A DNA stretch of 64,000 nucleotides from Gordius sp. MW1. Its lineage: Eukaryota > Nematomorpha > Gordioida > Gordea > Gordiidae. The stretch's first letter is position 1, and each line of letters begins with the position of its first letter. The translations under genes were made by a program, and so were the position numbers. Positions 46,781 to 59,051 of the stretch are shown here, in pieces. The DNA lies in contig OZ038533.1 of NCBI GenBank assembly GCA_964036665.1, positions 201,001-265,000 of the forward strand. Direction: 5' to 3'. The notes under the pieces are model-generated. The model made no database searches, had not been told where the DNA came from, and worked only from the letters and a program-made list of their open reading frames with translations.

Positions 46781-49627
46781 CTGTCTAAATTTGTGGATAT
46801 TCTATAAATTTCTGTCTAAATTTTTTAATATTTCTCTGTTTATCTATAAATTCCTGTTTAAATTTTTTGATTATTTTTAAATTTTTGTCTAAATTTGTGG
46901 ATATTGGATAAATTTCTGTCTAAATTTGTGGATATTCGATAAATTTTTGTCTAAATTTGTGGATATTGGATAAATTTTTGTCTAAATTTTTTGATTATTT
47001 TTAAATTTTTGTCTAAATTTGTGGATATTCTATAAATTTCTGTCTAAATTTTTATGATTTTTTATAAATTTCTGTCTAAATTTGTAGATATTCTATAAAT
47101 TTCTGTCTAAATTTTTTAATATTTCTCTGTTTATCTATAAATTCCTGTCTAAATTTTTTGATTATTTTTAAATTTTTGTCTAAATTTGTGGATATTCGAT
47201 AAATTTCTGTCTAAATTTGTGGATATTCTATAAATTTCTGTCTAAATTTTTTAATATTTCTCTGTTTATCTATAAATTCCTGTTTAAATTTTTTGATTAT
47301 TTTTAAATTTTTGTCTAAATTTGTGGATATTGGATAAATTTCTGTCTAAATTTGTGGATATTCGATAAATTTTTGTCTAAATTTGTGGATATTGGATAAA
47401 TTTTTGTCTAAATTTTTTGATTATTTTTAAATTTTTGTCTAAATTTGTGGATATTCTATAAATTTCTGTCTAAATTTTTATGATTTTTTATAAATTTCTG
47501 TCTAGATTTGTAGATATTCTATAAATTTCTGTCTAAATTTTTTAATATTTCTCTGTTTATCTATAAATTCCTGTCTAAATTTTTTGATTATTTTTAAATT
47601 TTTGTCTAAATTTGTGGATATTCGATAAATTTCTGTCTAAATTTGTGGATATTCTATAAATTTCTGTCTAAATTTTTTAATATTTCTCTGTTTATCTATA
47701 AATTCCTGTTTAAATTTTTTGATTATTTTTAAATTTTTGTCTAAATTTGTGGATATTGGATAAATTTCTGTCTAAATTTGTGGATATTCGATAAATTTTT
47801 GTCTAAATTTGTGGATATTGGATAAATTTTTGTCTAAATTTTTTGATTATTTTTAAATTTTTGTCTAAATTTGTGGATATTCTATAAATTTCTGTCTAAA
47901 TTTTTATGATTTTTTATAAATTTCTGTCTAAATTTGTAGATATTCTATAAATTTCTGTCTAAATTTTTTAATATTTCTCTGTTTATCTATAAATTCCTGT
48001 CTAAATTTTTTGATTATTTTTAAATTTTTGTCTAAATTTGTGGATATTGGATAAATTTCTGTCTAAATTTGTGGATATTCGATAAATTTTTGTCTAAATT
48101 TGTGGATATTGGATAAATTTCTGACTAAATTTTTATGATTTTTTATAAATTTCTGTCTAAATTTGTGGATATTCGATAAATTTTTGTCTAAATTTTTTGA
48201 TTATTTTTAAATTTTTGTCTAAATTTTTGGATATTCTATAAATTTCTGTCTAAATTTTTTGATTTTTTATAAATTTCGGTCTAAATTTGTCGATATTCTA
48301 TAAATTTCTGTCTAAATTTTGATGATTTTTATAAGTTTCTATCCAAATTTGCAGATATTCGATAAATTTCTGTCTAAATTTGTAGATATTCTATAAATTT
48401 CTGTCTAAATTTTTTAATATTTCTCTGTTTATCTATAAATTCCTGTCTAAATTTTTTGATTATTTTTAAATTTTTGTCTAAATTTGTGGATATTCTATAA
48501 ATTTCTGTCTAAATTTTTTTATATTTCTCTGTTTATCTATAAATTCCTGTCTAAATTTTTTGATTATTTTGAAATTTTTGTCTAAATTTGTGGATATTCT
48601 ATAAATTTCTGTCTAAATTTGTGGATATTCGATAAATTTTTGTCTAAATTTTTTGATTATTTTTAAGTTTTTGTCTAAATTTGTGGATATTCTATAAATT
48701 TCTGTCTAAATTTTTTGATTCTTTATAAATTTCTCTCTAAATTTGTGGATATTCGATAAATTTCTTTATTAAATTTTTTAATATTTATCTGTTTATCTAT
48801 GAATTTCTGTCTAAATTTTTTGATTATTTTTAAATTTTTGTCTAAATTTGTGGATATTGGATAAATTTTTGTCTAAATTTTTTGATTATTTTTAAATTTC
48901 TGTCTAAATTTGTGGATATTCTATAAATTTCTGTCTAAATTTTTTTATATTCGATAAATTTCTGTCTAAATTTTTTGATTCTTTATAAATTTCTCTCTAA
49001 ATTTGTGGATATTCGATAATTTTTTGTCTAAATTTTTTGATTATTTTTAAATTTTTGTCTAAATTTGTGGATATTCTATAAATTTCTGTCTAATTTTTTT
49101 GATTCTTTATAAATTTCTCTCTAAATTTGTGGATATTCGATAAATTTTTGTCTAAATTTTTTGATTATTTTTAAATTTTTGTCTAAATTTGTGGATATTC
49201 TATAAATTTCTGTCTAAATTTTTTGATTTTTTATAAATTTCGGTCTAAATTTGTCGATATTCTATAAATTTCTGTCTAAATTTTGATGATTTTTATAAGT
49301 TTCTATCCAAATTTGCGGATATTCGATAAATTTCTGTCTAAATTTGTAGATATTCTATAAATTTCTGTCTAAATTTTTTAATATTTCTCTGTTTATCTAT
49401 AAATTCCTGTCTAAATTTTTTGATTATTTTTAAATTTTTGTCTAAATTTGTGGATATTCTATAAATTTCTGTCTAAATTTGTGGATATTCGATAAATTTT
49501 TGTCTAAATTTTTTGATTATTTAGAAATTTTTGTCTAAATTTGTGGATATTCTATAAATTTCTGTCTAAATTTTTTGATTCTTTATAAATTTCTCTCTAA
49601 ATTTGTGGATATTCGATAAATTTCTTT
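46781..49627 (+). repeat. A8: forward minisatellite arm with a 426-bp higher-order repeat
   Basis: Blocks of 426 bp start at 46853, 47279 and 47705 (CCTGTTTAAATTTTTTGATT landmark); a second landmark, ATGATTTTTTAT, recurs at 47054, 47480 and 47906. The third block diverges after about 300 bp. The right end carries the CGGTCTAAATTTGTCGATAT and CTATCCAAATTTGC variants typical of type B neighbours (A2, A9, A10). No gene is seen. Confidence 0.95.
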
Positions 49628-51220
49628 ACGGCAGAAGGTATTCAACAGGGTCACCCTCTAGGTCCACCTCTGTTTTGTCTTGGGATCAAAAATTTAACCG
49701 AATCTCTCTCAAACCATTGTTCATTATAATTAAACGTCTGGTACCTGGACGATGACACCTTATGCGGCCCTCCGGAAGAAATTTCCAATGCCATTCTTTT
49801 AATCCAACATTATGAGACCTCCCTAAACTTGAGATTGAATATCTCTAAATGCGAGATATATCAGTGCCCGGATACCAACAAATTTCCCATTTTTAAGCCC
49901 TTTTTAAAAGTTGAATTGATGAGTTTTACTCATCTAGGCTCTCCAATAGGTGGGCAAATCGTCTTAATAGAATTTTTACATAGCCACTTATCAACCCTTA
50001 CCTCGAAGATGAATATTCTTAATACCCTCCCCAAACACCACGCATTTTATATCATTAAAAACAATTTTAATATCTCAAAAATTGAACACTGCTTCCGGTC
50101 CTCATCAGCCTTTTTATTGCCCGAGATTTTAAAAAACTACGATAGCTTTATGAAAAATGCTTTAGAAGCAATCCTTAATATCAAATTCAGCACTTCCTCG
50201 TGGCTCCAAGCCTCATTACCTACTAAAGCTGGCGGCTTGGGCATACGCCCAGCTATCTCAAATCCGTTAGCTGCGTTTATCTCTTCGTATAAATCCGCCC
50301 AAGATTTGATCGACCGTTTAATCACAACAAATGAGGATCAGTCGTTAGCAGAAGCCCTAGACGTCTGGTCAGCCAACGTCAACCAAGGGACCCCCTTCCC
50401 CATAACCTCTATTCAAAAGTATTGGGATGCTGGCCTCGTATCGCGCTCCGTTGATTACCTCTTATCGAGTTGCGACGCCCGCCAGCACTTCAACCTTAAA
50501 TCTTTGGTTTTTGACGGATCGGGTCACGAGTGGCTAGAAGCTTATCCTAGCTCACTTTCTAGATTGATGTTGGAGGACCCAGAGCTAGCATACTCCATCG
50601 CCCTCAGACTAGGAATTCCCCATTCAAAGGAATATTCCTGCCGCAACTGCTCCCAGAGCATAGACATTTATGCAAGGCATCCCCTACACTGCCTTTACAA
50701 TAAATTTAAATACATAAGGCACGAAAAGGTGAATAGCCTTATCCAAGCCGCTTTTAAAAAAGCCAACATTCCCTCCGTTTTAGAGCCGTCAGACCCTTCG
50801 TTGGAGGGAAGGAGGCGACCAGACGGCTCTACCCTTATCCCTTGGCAAAATGGTCTTCCCCTTAAATGGGATTTCACCTGCATAGACATTTTCGCCCCCT
50901 CTAACCAAAACTACAACGCTCTGACCCTCGCCGAACACCGTAAAACGGTAAAATACCAGGCCCTCCTACCATCTAATATCTTTACCCCTATCGTTGCCTC
51001 GTGTTCTGGGACTTTTGGTCCGGCCGCCATTAAGCTTTTTAAAGAAATCAGCCGTCGCTGCCCGCCCTCTAAATATTCCACAAATTTTTTACTTAAACAA
51101 AAAATTGGTATTTTTATAGCTAAGTACAATTTTAAATCCCTGGCCGACAGTTGGCCACTTTTACAAGAAATTTATACAGAAATTTATCGAATATCCACAA
51201 ATTTAGACAGAAATTTATAG
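49628..51220 (+). pseudogene. RT9: type B retrotransposon fragment, stop before YLDD and altered motif B
   Basis: Motif B reads QQGHPLGP because GAC is CAC (Asp to His), a change shared with RT10 and RT11. A TAA at 49727-49729 precedes YLDD. From there the frame is open to 51220 with intact CCHC, RPDG and WD. Shared with RT10 and RT11 is Gly to Arg in SLSRLMLED; DQSLAEALD is private. The fragment is the full 1539 bp without the type A deletions. Confidence 0.85.
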
Positions 51221-51483
51221 AATATCCACAAATTTAGAGAGAAATTTATAAAGAATGAAAAAATTTAAACATAAATTTATAGAATATCCACAAATTTAGA
51301 CAAAAATTTAAAAATAATCAAAAAATTTAGACAGAAATTTATCGAATATCCACAAATTTAGATAGAAATTTATCGAATATCCACAAATTTAGACAAAAAT
51401 TTAAAAATAGTAAAAAAATTTAGACAGAAATTTATAGATAAACAGAGAAATATTAAAAAATTTAGACAGAAATTTATCGAAAA
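51167..51483 (-). repeat. R9: reverse-oriented minisatellite arm
   Basis: This is a 317-bp arm; AAAAATAGTAAAAAAATTT is shared with R10, where the others have AATAATAAAA. Confidence 0.9.
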
Positions 51484-52400
51484 GGGGGGGGGGGGGTTTC
51501 AAAATTTTTCGTATAATTTAAAAAAAAATACACCCCCCCCCCCTCCCTATGCTACTGGGTAAAACATACGTTCAATTTCACATAATTTTTAATTTTATGA
51601 CAAAGCATTTATTCATTGTTTTTTTAGTTTCCGCCAATGAATCTTAGAATTTACAATAGATCATAATTTTGGCCATATTTGTCAAGCAAAGATTTAGTAC
51701 TTACAACCATGGTTTCAGAGACACATCGGCAAATTTCAACAAAAAATATGTAATTCTCTTTATAATCAAAAATTATTAACTTTAAAAAAAAATCTAAATT
51801 AAAACAAATAATAGATGGCGGTATAATGAACTTAAAAATAAATTAGATACGAAAAATATCTATATATAGCTATCTTCAACATATATATATAGTATATGTA
51901 TGTATGTATATGTATGTATATGTATGTATATGTATGTATGTGTATGTATGTGTATGTATTCTGTATGTACATGTATGTATGTGTATGTATGTGTATGTAT
52001 GTGTATGTATGTATATGTATGTATGTATGTGGGCGCGGGCCCAATTTTTTATTCACGGAATCATTCCCATCTAAAACGAAATAAAGCGATAAATACGGTA
52101 ATCAACTCAATTTAGAGCACAACTACCCCAAAAAACATTCAAAAAATCAAATTTTGCGATTAATTTTGAAAGAATATTTCGGGAAAACTGACTTGTTCGT
52201 AGAGGGTTGTCCAGGTTTAATATTTGTACGGGAATATGAGAAACATCCGCATAACCATCGATCCCGTTCTTGACTTCCTTGTGCTAAGCACAAACATAAT
52301 AATAAAAATTTAAAACCATTAGAGAGTCGTAAATCAAAGAAATTGTATTATTTTAAATAGAGTATGATTAGACCATCAACTTAGTGTTGTAAAAACGGAT
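51484..52400. repeat. L9: unit linker
   Basis: The G-run is 13 nt (51484-51496) and the C-run 11 nt (51533-51543). The spacer between the runs has TTTTTCGTATAA and ends in ATACAC, shared only with L10. No gene is seen. Confidence 0.85.
51881..52030. repeat. TATG/TGTATG microsatellite of L9
   Basis: This is a 150-bp tract with the standard pattern. Confidence 0.95.
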
Positions 52401-55400
52401 CTGTCTAAATTTGTGGATATTCTATAAATTTCTGTCTAAATTTTTTAATATTTCTCTGTTTATCTATAAATTCCTGTTTAAATTTTTTGATTATTTTTAA
52501 ATTTTTGTCTAAATTTGTGGATATTGGATAAATTTCTGTCTAAATTTGTGGATATTCGATAAATTTTTGTCTAAATTTGTGGATATTGGATAAATTTTTG
52601 TCTAAATTTTTTGATTATTTTTAAATTTTTGTCTAAATTTGTGGATATTCTATAAATTTCTGTCTAAATTTTTATGATTTTTTATAAATTTCTGTCTAAA
52701 TTTGTAGATATTCTATAAATTTCTGTCTAAATTTTTTAATATTTCTCTGTTTATCTATAAATTCCTGTCTAAATTTTTTGATTATTTTTAAATTTTTGTC
52801 TAAATTTGTGGATATTGGATAAATTTCTGTCTAAATTTGTGGATATTCGATAAATTTTTGTCTAAATTTGTGGATATTGGATAAATTTCTGACTAAATTT
52901 TTATGATTTTTTATAAATTTCTGTCTAAATTTGTGGATATTCGATAAATTTTTGTCTAAATTTTTTGATTATTTTTAAATTTTTGTCTAAATTTTTGGAT
53001 ATTCTATAAATTTCTGTCTAAATTTTTTGATTTTTTATAAATTTCGGTCTAAATTTGTCGATATTCTATAAATTTCTGTCTAAATTTTGATGATTTTTAT
53101 AAGTTTCTATCCAAATTTGCAGATATTCGATAAATTTCTGTCTAAATTTGTAGATATTCTATAAATTTCTGTCTAAATTTTTTAATATTTCTCTGTTTAT
53201 CTATAAATTCCTGTCTAAATTTTTTGATTATTTTTAAATTTTTGTCTAAATTTGTGGATATTCGATAAATTTCTGTCTAAATTTGTGGATATTCTATAAA
53301 TTTCTGTCTAAATTTGTGGATTCGATAAATTTCTGTCTACATTTTTTGATTATTTTTAAATTTTTGTCTAAATTTGTGGATATTCTATAAATTTCTGTCT
53401 AAATTTGTGGATATTCTATAAATTTCTGTCTAAATTTTTTGATTCTTTATAAATTTCTCTCTAAATTTGTGGATATTCGATAAATTTCTTTATTAAATTT
53501 TTTAATATTTATCTGTTTATCTATGAATTTCTGTCTAAATTTTTTGATTATTTTTAAATTTCTAAATTTGTGGATATTGGATAAATTTCTGACTAAATTT
53601 TTATGATTTTTTATAAATTTCTGTCTAAATTTGTGGATATTCGATAAATTTTTGTCTAAATTTTTTGATTATTTTTAAATTTTTGTCTAAATTTGTGGAT
53701 ATTCTATAAATTTCTGTCTAAATTTGTGGATATTCTATAAATTTCTGTCTAAATTTTTGATTCTTTATAAATTTCTCTCTAAATTTGTGGATATTCGATA
53801 AATTTCTTTATTAAATTTTTTAATATTTATCTGTTTATCTATGAATTTCTGTCTAAATTTTTTGATTATTTTTAAATTTTTGTCTAAATTTGTGGATGTT
53901 CGATAAATTTCTGTCTAAATTTGTGGATATTCTATAAATTTCTGTCTACATTTGTGGATATTCGATAAATTTTTGTCTAAATTTTTTGATTATTTTTAAA
54001 TTTTTGTCTAAATTTGTGGATATTCTATAAATTTCTGTCTAAATTTTTTTATATTTCTCTGTTTATCTATAAATTCCTGTCTAAATTTTTTGATTATTTT
54101 GAAATTTTTGTCTAAATTTGTGGATATTCTACAAATTTCTGTCTAAATTTGTGGATATTCGATAAATTTTTGTCTAAATTTTTTGATTATTTTTAAGTTT
54201 TTGTCTAAATTTGTGGATATTCTATAAATTTCTGTCTAAATTTTTTGATTCTTTATAAATTTCTCTCTAAATTTGTGGATATTCGATAAATTTCTTTATT
54301 AAATTTTTTAATATTTATCTGTTTATCTATGAATTTCTGTCTAAATTTTTTGATTATTTTTAAATTTTTGTCTAAATTTGTGGATATTGGATAAATTTTT
54401 GTCTAAATTTTTTGATTATTTTTAAATTTTTGTCTAAATTTGTGGATATTCTATAAATTTCTGTCTAAATTTTTATGATTTTTTATAAATTTCTGTCTAA
54501 ATTTGTAGATATTCTATAAATTTCTGTCTAAATTTTTTTATATTTCTCTGTTTATCTATAAATTCCTGTCTAAATTTTTTAATTATTTTTAAATTTTTGT
54601 CTAAATTTGTGGATATTGGATAAATTTCTGTCTAAATTTGTGGATATTCGATAAATTTTTGTCTAAATTTTTTGATTATTTTTAAATTTTTGTCTAAATT
54701 TGTGGATATTCTATAAATTTCTGTCTAAATTTTTTAATATTTCTCTGTTTATCTATAAATTCCTGTCTAAATTTTGTGATTATTTTTAAATTTTTGTCTA
54801 AATTTATGGATATTGGATAAATTTCGTCTAAATTTGTGGATATTCGATAAATTTTTGTCTACATTTTTTGATTATTTTTAAATTTTTGTCTAAATTTGTG
54901 GATATTCTATAAATTTCTGTCTAAATTTTTTGATTCTTTATAAATTTCTCTCTAAATTTGTGGAGATTCTATAAATTTCTGTCTAAATTTGTAGATATTA
55001 GATAAATTTCTATCTAAATTTTCATGATTTTTTATAAGTTTATGTCCAAATTTGCGGATATTCGATAAATTTCTGTCTAAATGTTTATGATTTTTTATAA
55101 ATTTCTGTCTAAATTTGTAGATATTCTATAAATTTCTGTCTAAATTTTTTAATATTTCTCTGTTTATCTATAAATTCCTGTCTAAATTTTTTGATTATTT
55201 TTAAATTTTTGTCTAAATTTGTGGATATTCGATGAATTTCTGTCTAAATTTGTGGATATTCTATAAATTTCTGTCTAAATTTTTTTATATTCGATAAATT
55301 TCTGTCTAAATTTTTTGATTCTTTATAAATTTCTCTCTAAATTTGTGGATATTCGATAATTTTTTGTCTAAATTTTTTGATTATTTTTAAATTTTTGTCT

Positions 55401-56277
55401 AAATTTGTGGATATTCTATAAATTTCTGTCTAATTTTTTTGATTCTTTATAAATTTCTCTCTAAATTTGTGGATATTCGATAAATTTTTGTCTAAATTTT
55501 TTGATTATGTTTAAATTTTTGTCTAAATTTGTGGATATTCGATAAATTTCTGTCTAAATTTGTGGATATTCTATAAATTTCTGTCTAAATTTTTTTATAT
55601 TCGATAAATTTCTGTCTAAATTTTTTGATTCTTTATAAATTTCTCTCTAAATTTGTGGATATTCGATAATTTTTTGTCTAAATTTTTTGATTATTTTTAA
55701 ATTTTTGTCTAAATTTGTGGATATTCTATAAATTTCTGTCTAATTTTTTTGATTCTTTATAAATTTCTCTCTAAATTTGTGGATATTCGATAAATTTTTG
55801 TCTAAATTTTTTGATTATTTTTAAATTTTTGTCTAAATTTGTGGATATTCTATAAATTTCTGTCTAAATTTTTTGATTTTTTATAAATTTCGGTCTAAAT
55901 TTGTCGATATTCTATAAATTTCTGTCTAAATTTTGATGATTTTTATAAGTTTCTATCCAAATTTGCGGATATTCGATAAATTTCTGTCTAAATTTGTAGA
56001 TATTCTATAAATTTCTGTCTAAATTTTTTAATATTTCTCTGTTTATCTATAAATTCCTGTCTAAATTTTTTGATTATTTTTAAATTTTTGTCTAAATTTG
56101 TGGATATTCTATAAATTTCTGTCTAAATTTGTGGATATTCGATAAATTTTTGTCTAAATTTTTTGATTATTTAGAAATTTTTGTCTAAATTTGTGGATAT
56201 TCTATAAATTTCTGTCTAAATTTTTTGATTCTTTATAAATTTCTCTCTAAATTTGTGGATATTCGATAAATTTCTTT
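52401..56277 (+). repeat. A9: forward minisatellite arm with a 310-bp internal duplication
   Basis: The arm is 3877 bp. Blocks 55261-55570 and 55571-55880 are tandem copies 310 bp apart (ten 31-bp steps); TTCGATAATTTTTTGTC occurs in both, at 55352 and 55662. The whole arm is nearly identical to A10. No gene is seen. Confidence 0.95.
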
Positions 56278-57786
56278 ACGGCAGAAGGTATTCAACAGGG
56301 TCACCCTCTAGGTCCACCTCTGTTTTGTCTTGGGATCAAAAATTTAACCGAATCTCTCTCAAACCATTGTTCATTATAATTAAACGTCTGGTACCTGGAC
56401 GATGACACCTTATGCGGCCCTCCGGAAGAAATTTCCAATGCCATTCTTTTAATCCAACATTATGAGACCTCCCTAAACTTGAGATTGAATATCTCTAAAT
56501 GCGAGATATATCAGTGCCCGGATACCAACAAATTTCCCATTTTTAAGCCCTTTTTAAAAGTTGAATTGATGAGTTTTACTCATCTAGGCTCTCCAATAGG
56601 TGGGCAAATCGTCTTAATAGAATTTTTACATAGCCACTTATCAACCCTTACCTCGAAGATGAATATTCTTAATACCCTCCCCAAACACCACGCATTTTAT
56701 ATCATTAAAAACAATTTTAATATCTCAAAAATTGAACACTGCTTCCGGTCCTCATCAGCCTTTTTATTGCCCGAGATTTTAAAAAACTACGATAGCTTTA
56801 TGAAAAATGCTTTAGAAGCAATCCTTAATATCAAATTCAGCACTTCCTCGTGGCTCCAAGCCTCATTACCTACTAAAGCTGGCGGCTTGGGCATACGCCC
56901 AGCTATCTCAAATCCGTTAGCTGCGTTTATCTCTTCGTATAAATCCGCCCAAGATTTGATCGACCGTTTAATCACAACAAATGAGGATCAGTCGTTTGCA
57001 GAAGCCCTAGACGTCTGGTCAGCCAACGTCAACCAAGGGACCCCCTTCCCCATAACCTCTATTCAAAAGTATTGGGATGCTGGCCTCGTATCGCGCTCCG
57101 TTGATTACCTCTTATCGAGTTGCGACGCCCGCCAGCACTTCAACCTTAAATCTTTGGTTTTTGACGGATCGGGTCACGAGTGGCTAGAAGCTTATCCTAG
57201 CTCACTTTCTAGATTGATGTTGGAGGACCCAGAGCTAGCATACTCCATCGCCCTCAGACTAGGAATTCCCCATTCAAAGGAATATTCCTGCCGCAACTGC
57301 TCCCAGAGCATAGACATTTATGCAAGGCATCCCCTACACTGCCTTTACAATAAATTTAAATACATAAGGCACGAAAAGGTGAATAGCCTTATCCAAGCCG
57401 CTTTTAAAAAAGCCAACATTCCCTCCGTTTTAGAGCCGTCAGACCCTTCGTTGGAGGGAAGGAGGCGACCAGACGGCTCTACCCTTATCCCTTGGCATAA
57501 TGGTCTTCCCCTTAAATGGGATTTCACCTGCATAGACATTTTCGCCCCCTCTAACCAAAACTACAACGCTCTGACCCTCGCCGAACACCGTAAAACGGTA
57601 AAATACCAGGCCCTCCTACCATCTAATATCTTTACCTCTATAGTTACCTCGTGTTCTGGGACTTTTGGTCCGGCCGCCATTAAGCTTTTTAAAAAAATCA
57701 GCCGTCGCTGCCCGCCCTCTAAATATTCCACAAATTTTTTACTTAAACAAAAAATAGGTATTTTTATAGCTAAGTACAATTTTTAA
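56278..57786 (+). pseudogene. RT10: type B retrotransposon fragment with two stops
   Basis: It shares motif B QQGHPLGP and the TAA before YLDD (56377-56379) with RT9. A second nonsense change (TAA at 57784-57786, AAA to TAA) cuts the frame at KYNF, before the minisatellite-coded tail. Other private changes cluster nearby: IFTSIVTSC and FKKISRR. PWHNG has His, otherwise a type A marker, so this copy is mosaic. Endonuclease motifs RPDG and WD are intact. Retrotransposon-derived sequence continues untranslated to 57816. Confidence 0.85.
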
Positions 57787-57816
57787 TCCCTGGCCGACAG
57801 TTGGCCACTTTTACAA

Positions 57817-58133
57817 GAAATTTATACAGAAATTTATCGAATATCCACAAATTTAGACAGAAATTTATAGAATATCCACAAATTTAGAGAGAAATTTATA
57901 AAGAATGAAAAAATTTAAACATAAATTTATAGAATATCCACAAATTTAGACAAAAATTTAAAAATAATCAAAAAATTTAGACAGAAATTTATCGAATATC
58001 CACAAATTTAGATAGAAATTTATCGAATATCCACAAATTTAGACAAAAATTTAAAAATAGTAAAAAAATTTAGACAGAAATTTATAGATAAACAGAGAAA
58101 TATTAAAAAATTTAGACAGAAATTTATCGAAAA
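57817..58133 (-). repeat. R10: reverse-oriented minisatellite arm
   Basis: This is a 317-bp arm sharing the AATAGTAAAA variant with R9. Confidence 0.9.
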
Positions 58134-59051
58134 GGGGGGGGGGGGGTTTCAAAATTTTTCGTATAATTTAAAAAAAAATACACCCCCCCCCCCCTCCCTA
58201 TGCTACTGGGTAAAACATACGTTCAATTTCACATAATTTTTAATTTTATGACAAAGCATTTATTCATTGTTTTTTTAGTTTCCGCCAATGAATCTTAGAA
58301 TTTACAATAGATCATAATTTTGGCCATATTTGTCAAGCAAAGATTTAGTACTTACAACCATGGTTTCAGAGACACATCGGCAAATTTCAACAAAAAATAT
58401 GTAATTCTCTTTATAATCAAAAATTATTAACTTTAAAAAAAAATCTAAATTAAAACAAATAATAGATGGCGGTATAATGAACTTAAAAATAAATTAGATA
58501 CGAAAAATATCTATATATAGCTATCTTCAACATATATATATAGTATATGTATGTATGTATATGTATGTATATGTATGTATATGTATGTATGTGTATGTAT
58601 GTGTATGTATTCTGTATGTACATGTATGTATGTGTATGTATGTGTATGTATGTGTATGTATGTATATGTATGTATGTATGTGGGCGCGGGCCCAATTTTT
58701 TATTCACGGAATCATTCCCATCTAAAACGAAATAAAGCGATAAATACGGTAATCAACTCAATTTAGAGCACAACTACCCCAAAAAACATTCAAAAAATCA
58801 AATTTTGCGATTAATTTTGAAAGAATATTTCGGGAAAACTGACTTGTTCGTAGAGGGTTGTCCAGGTTTAATATTTGTACGGGAATATGAGAAACATCCG
58901 CATAACCATCGATCCCGTTCTTGACTTCCTTGTGCTAAGCACAAACATAATAATAAAAATTTAAAACCATTAGAGAGTCGTAAATCAAAGAAATTGTATT
59001 ATTTTAAATAGAGTATGATTAGACCATCAACTTAGTGTTGTAAAAACGGAT
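58134..59051. repeat. L10: unit linker
   Basis: The G-run is 13 nt (58134-58146) and the C-run 12 nt (58183-58194). It shares the ATACAC spacer end with L9. No gene is seen. Confidence 0.85.
58532..58681. repeat. TATG/TGTATG microsatellite of L10
   Basis: This is a 150-bp tract with the standard pattern. Confidence 0.95.
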
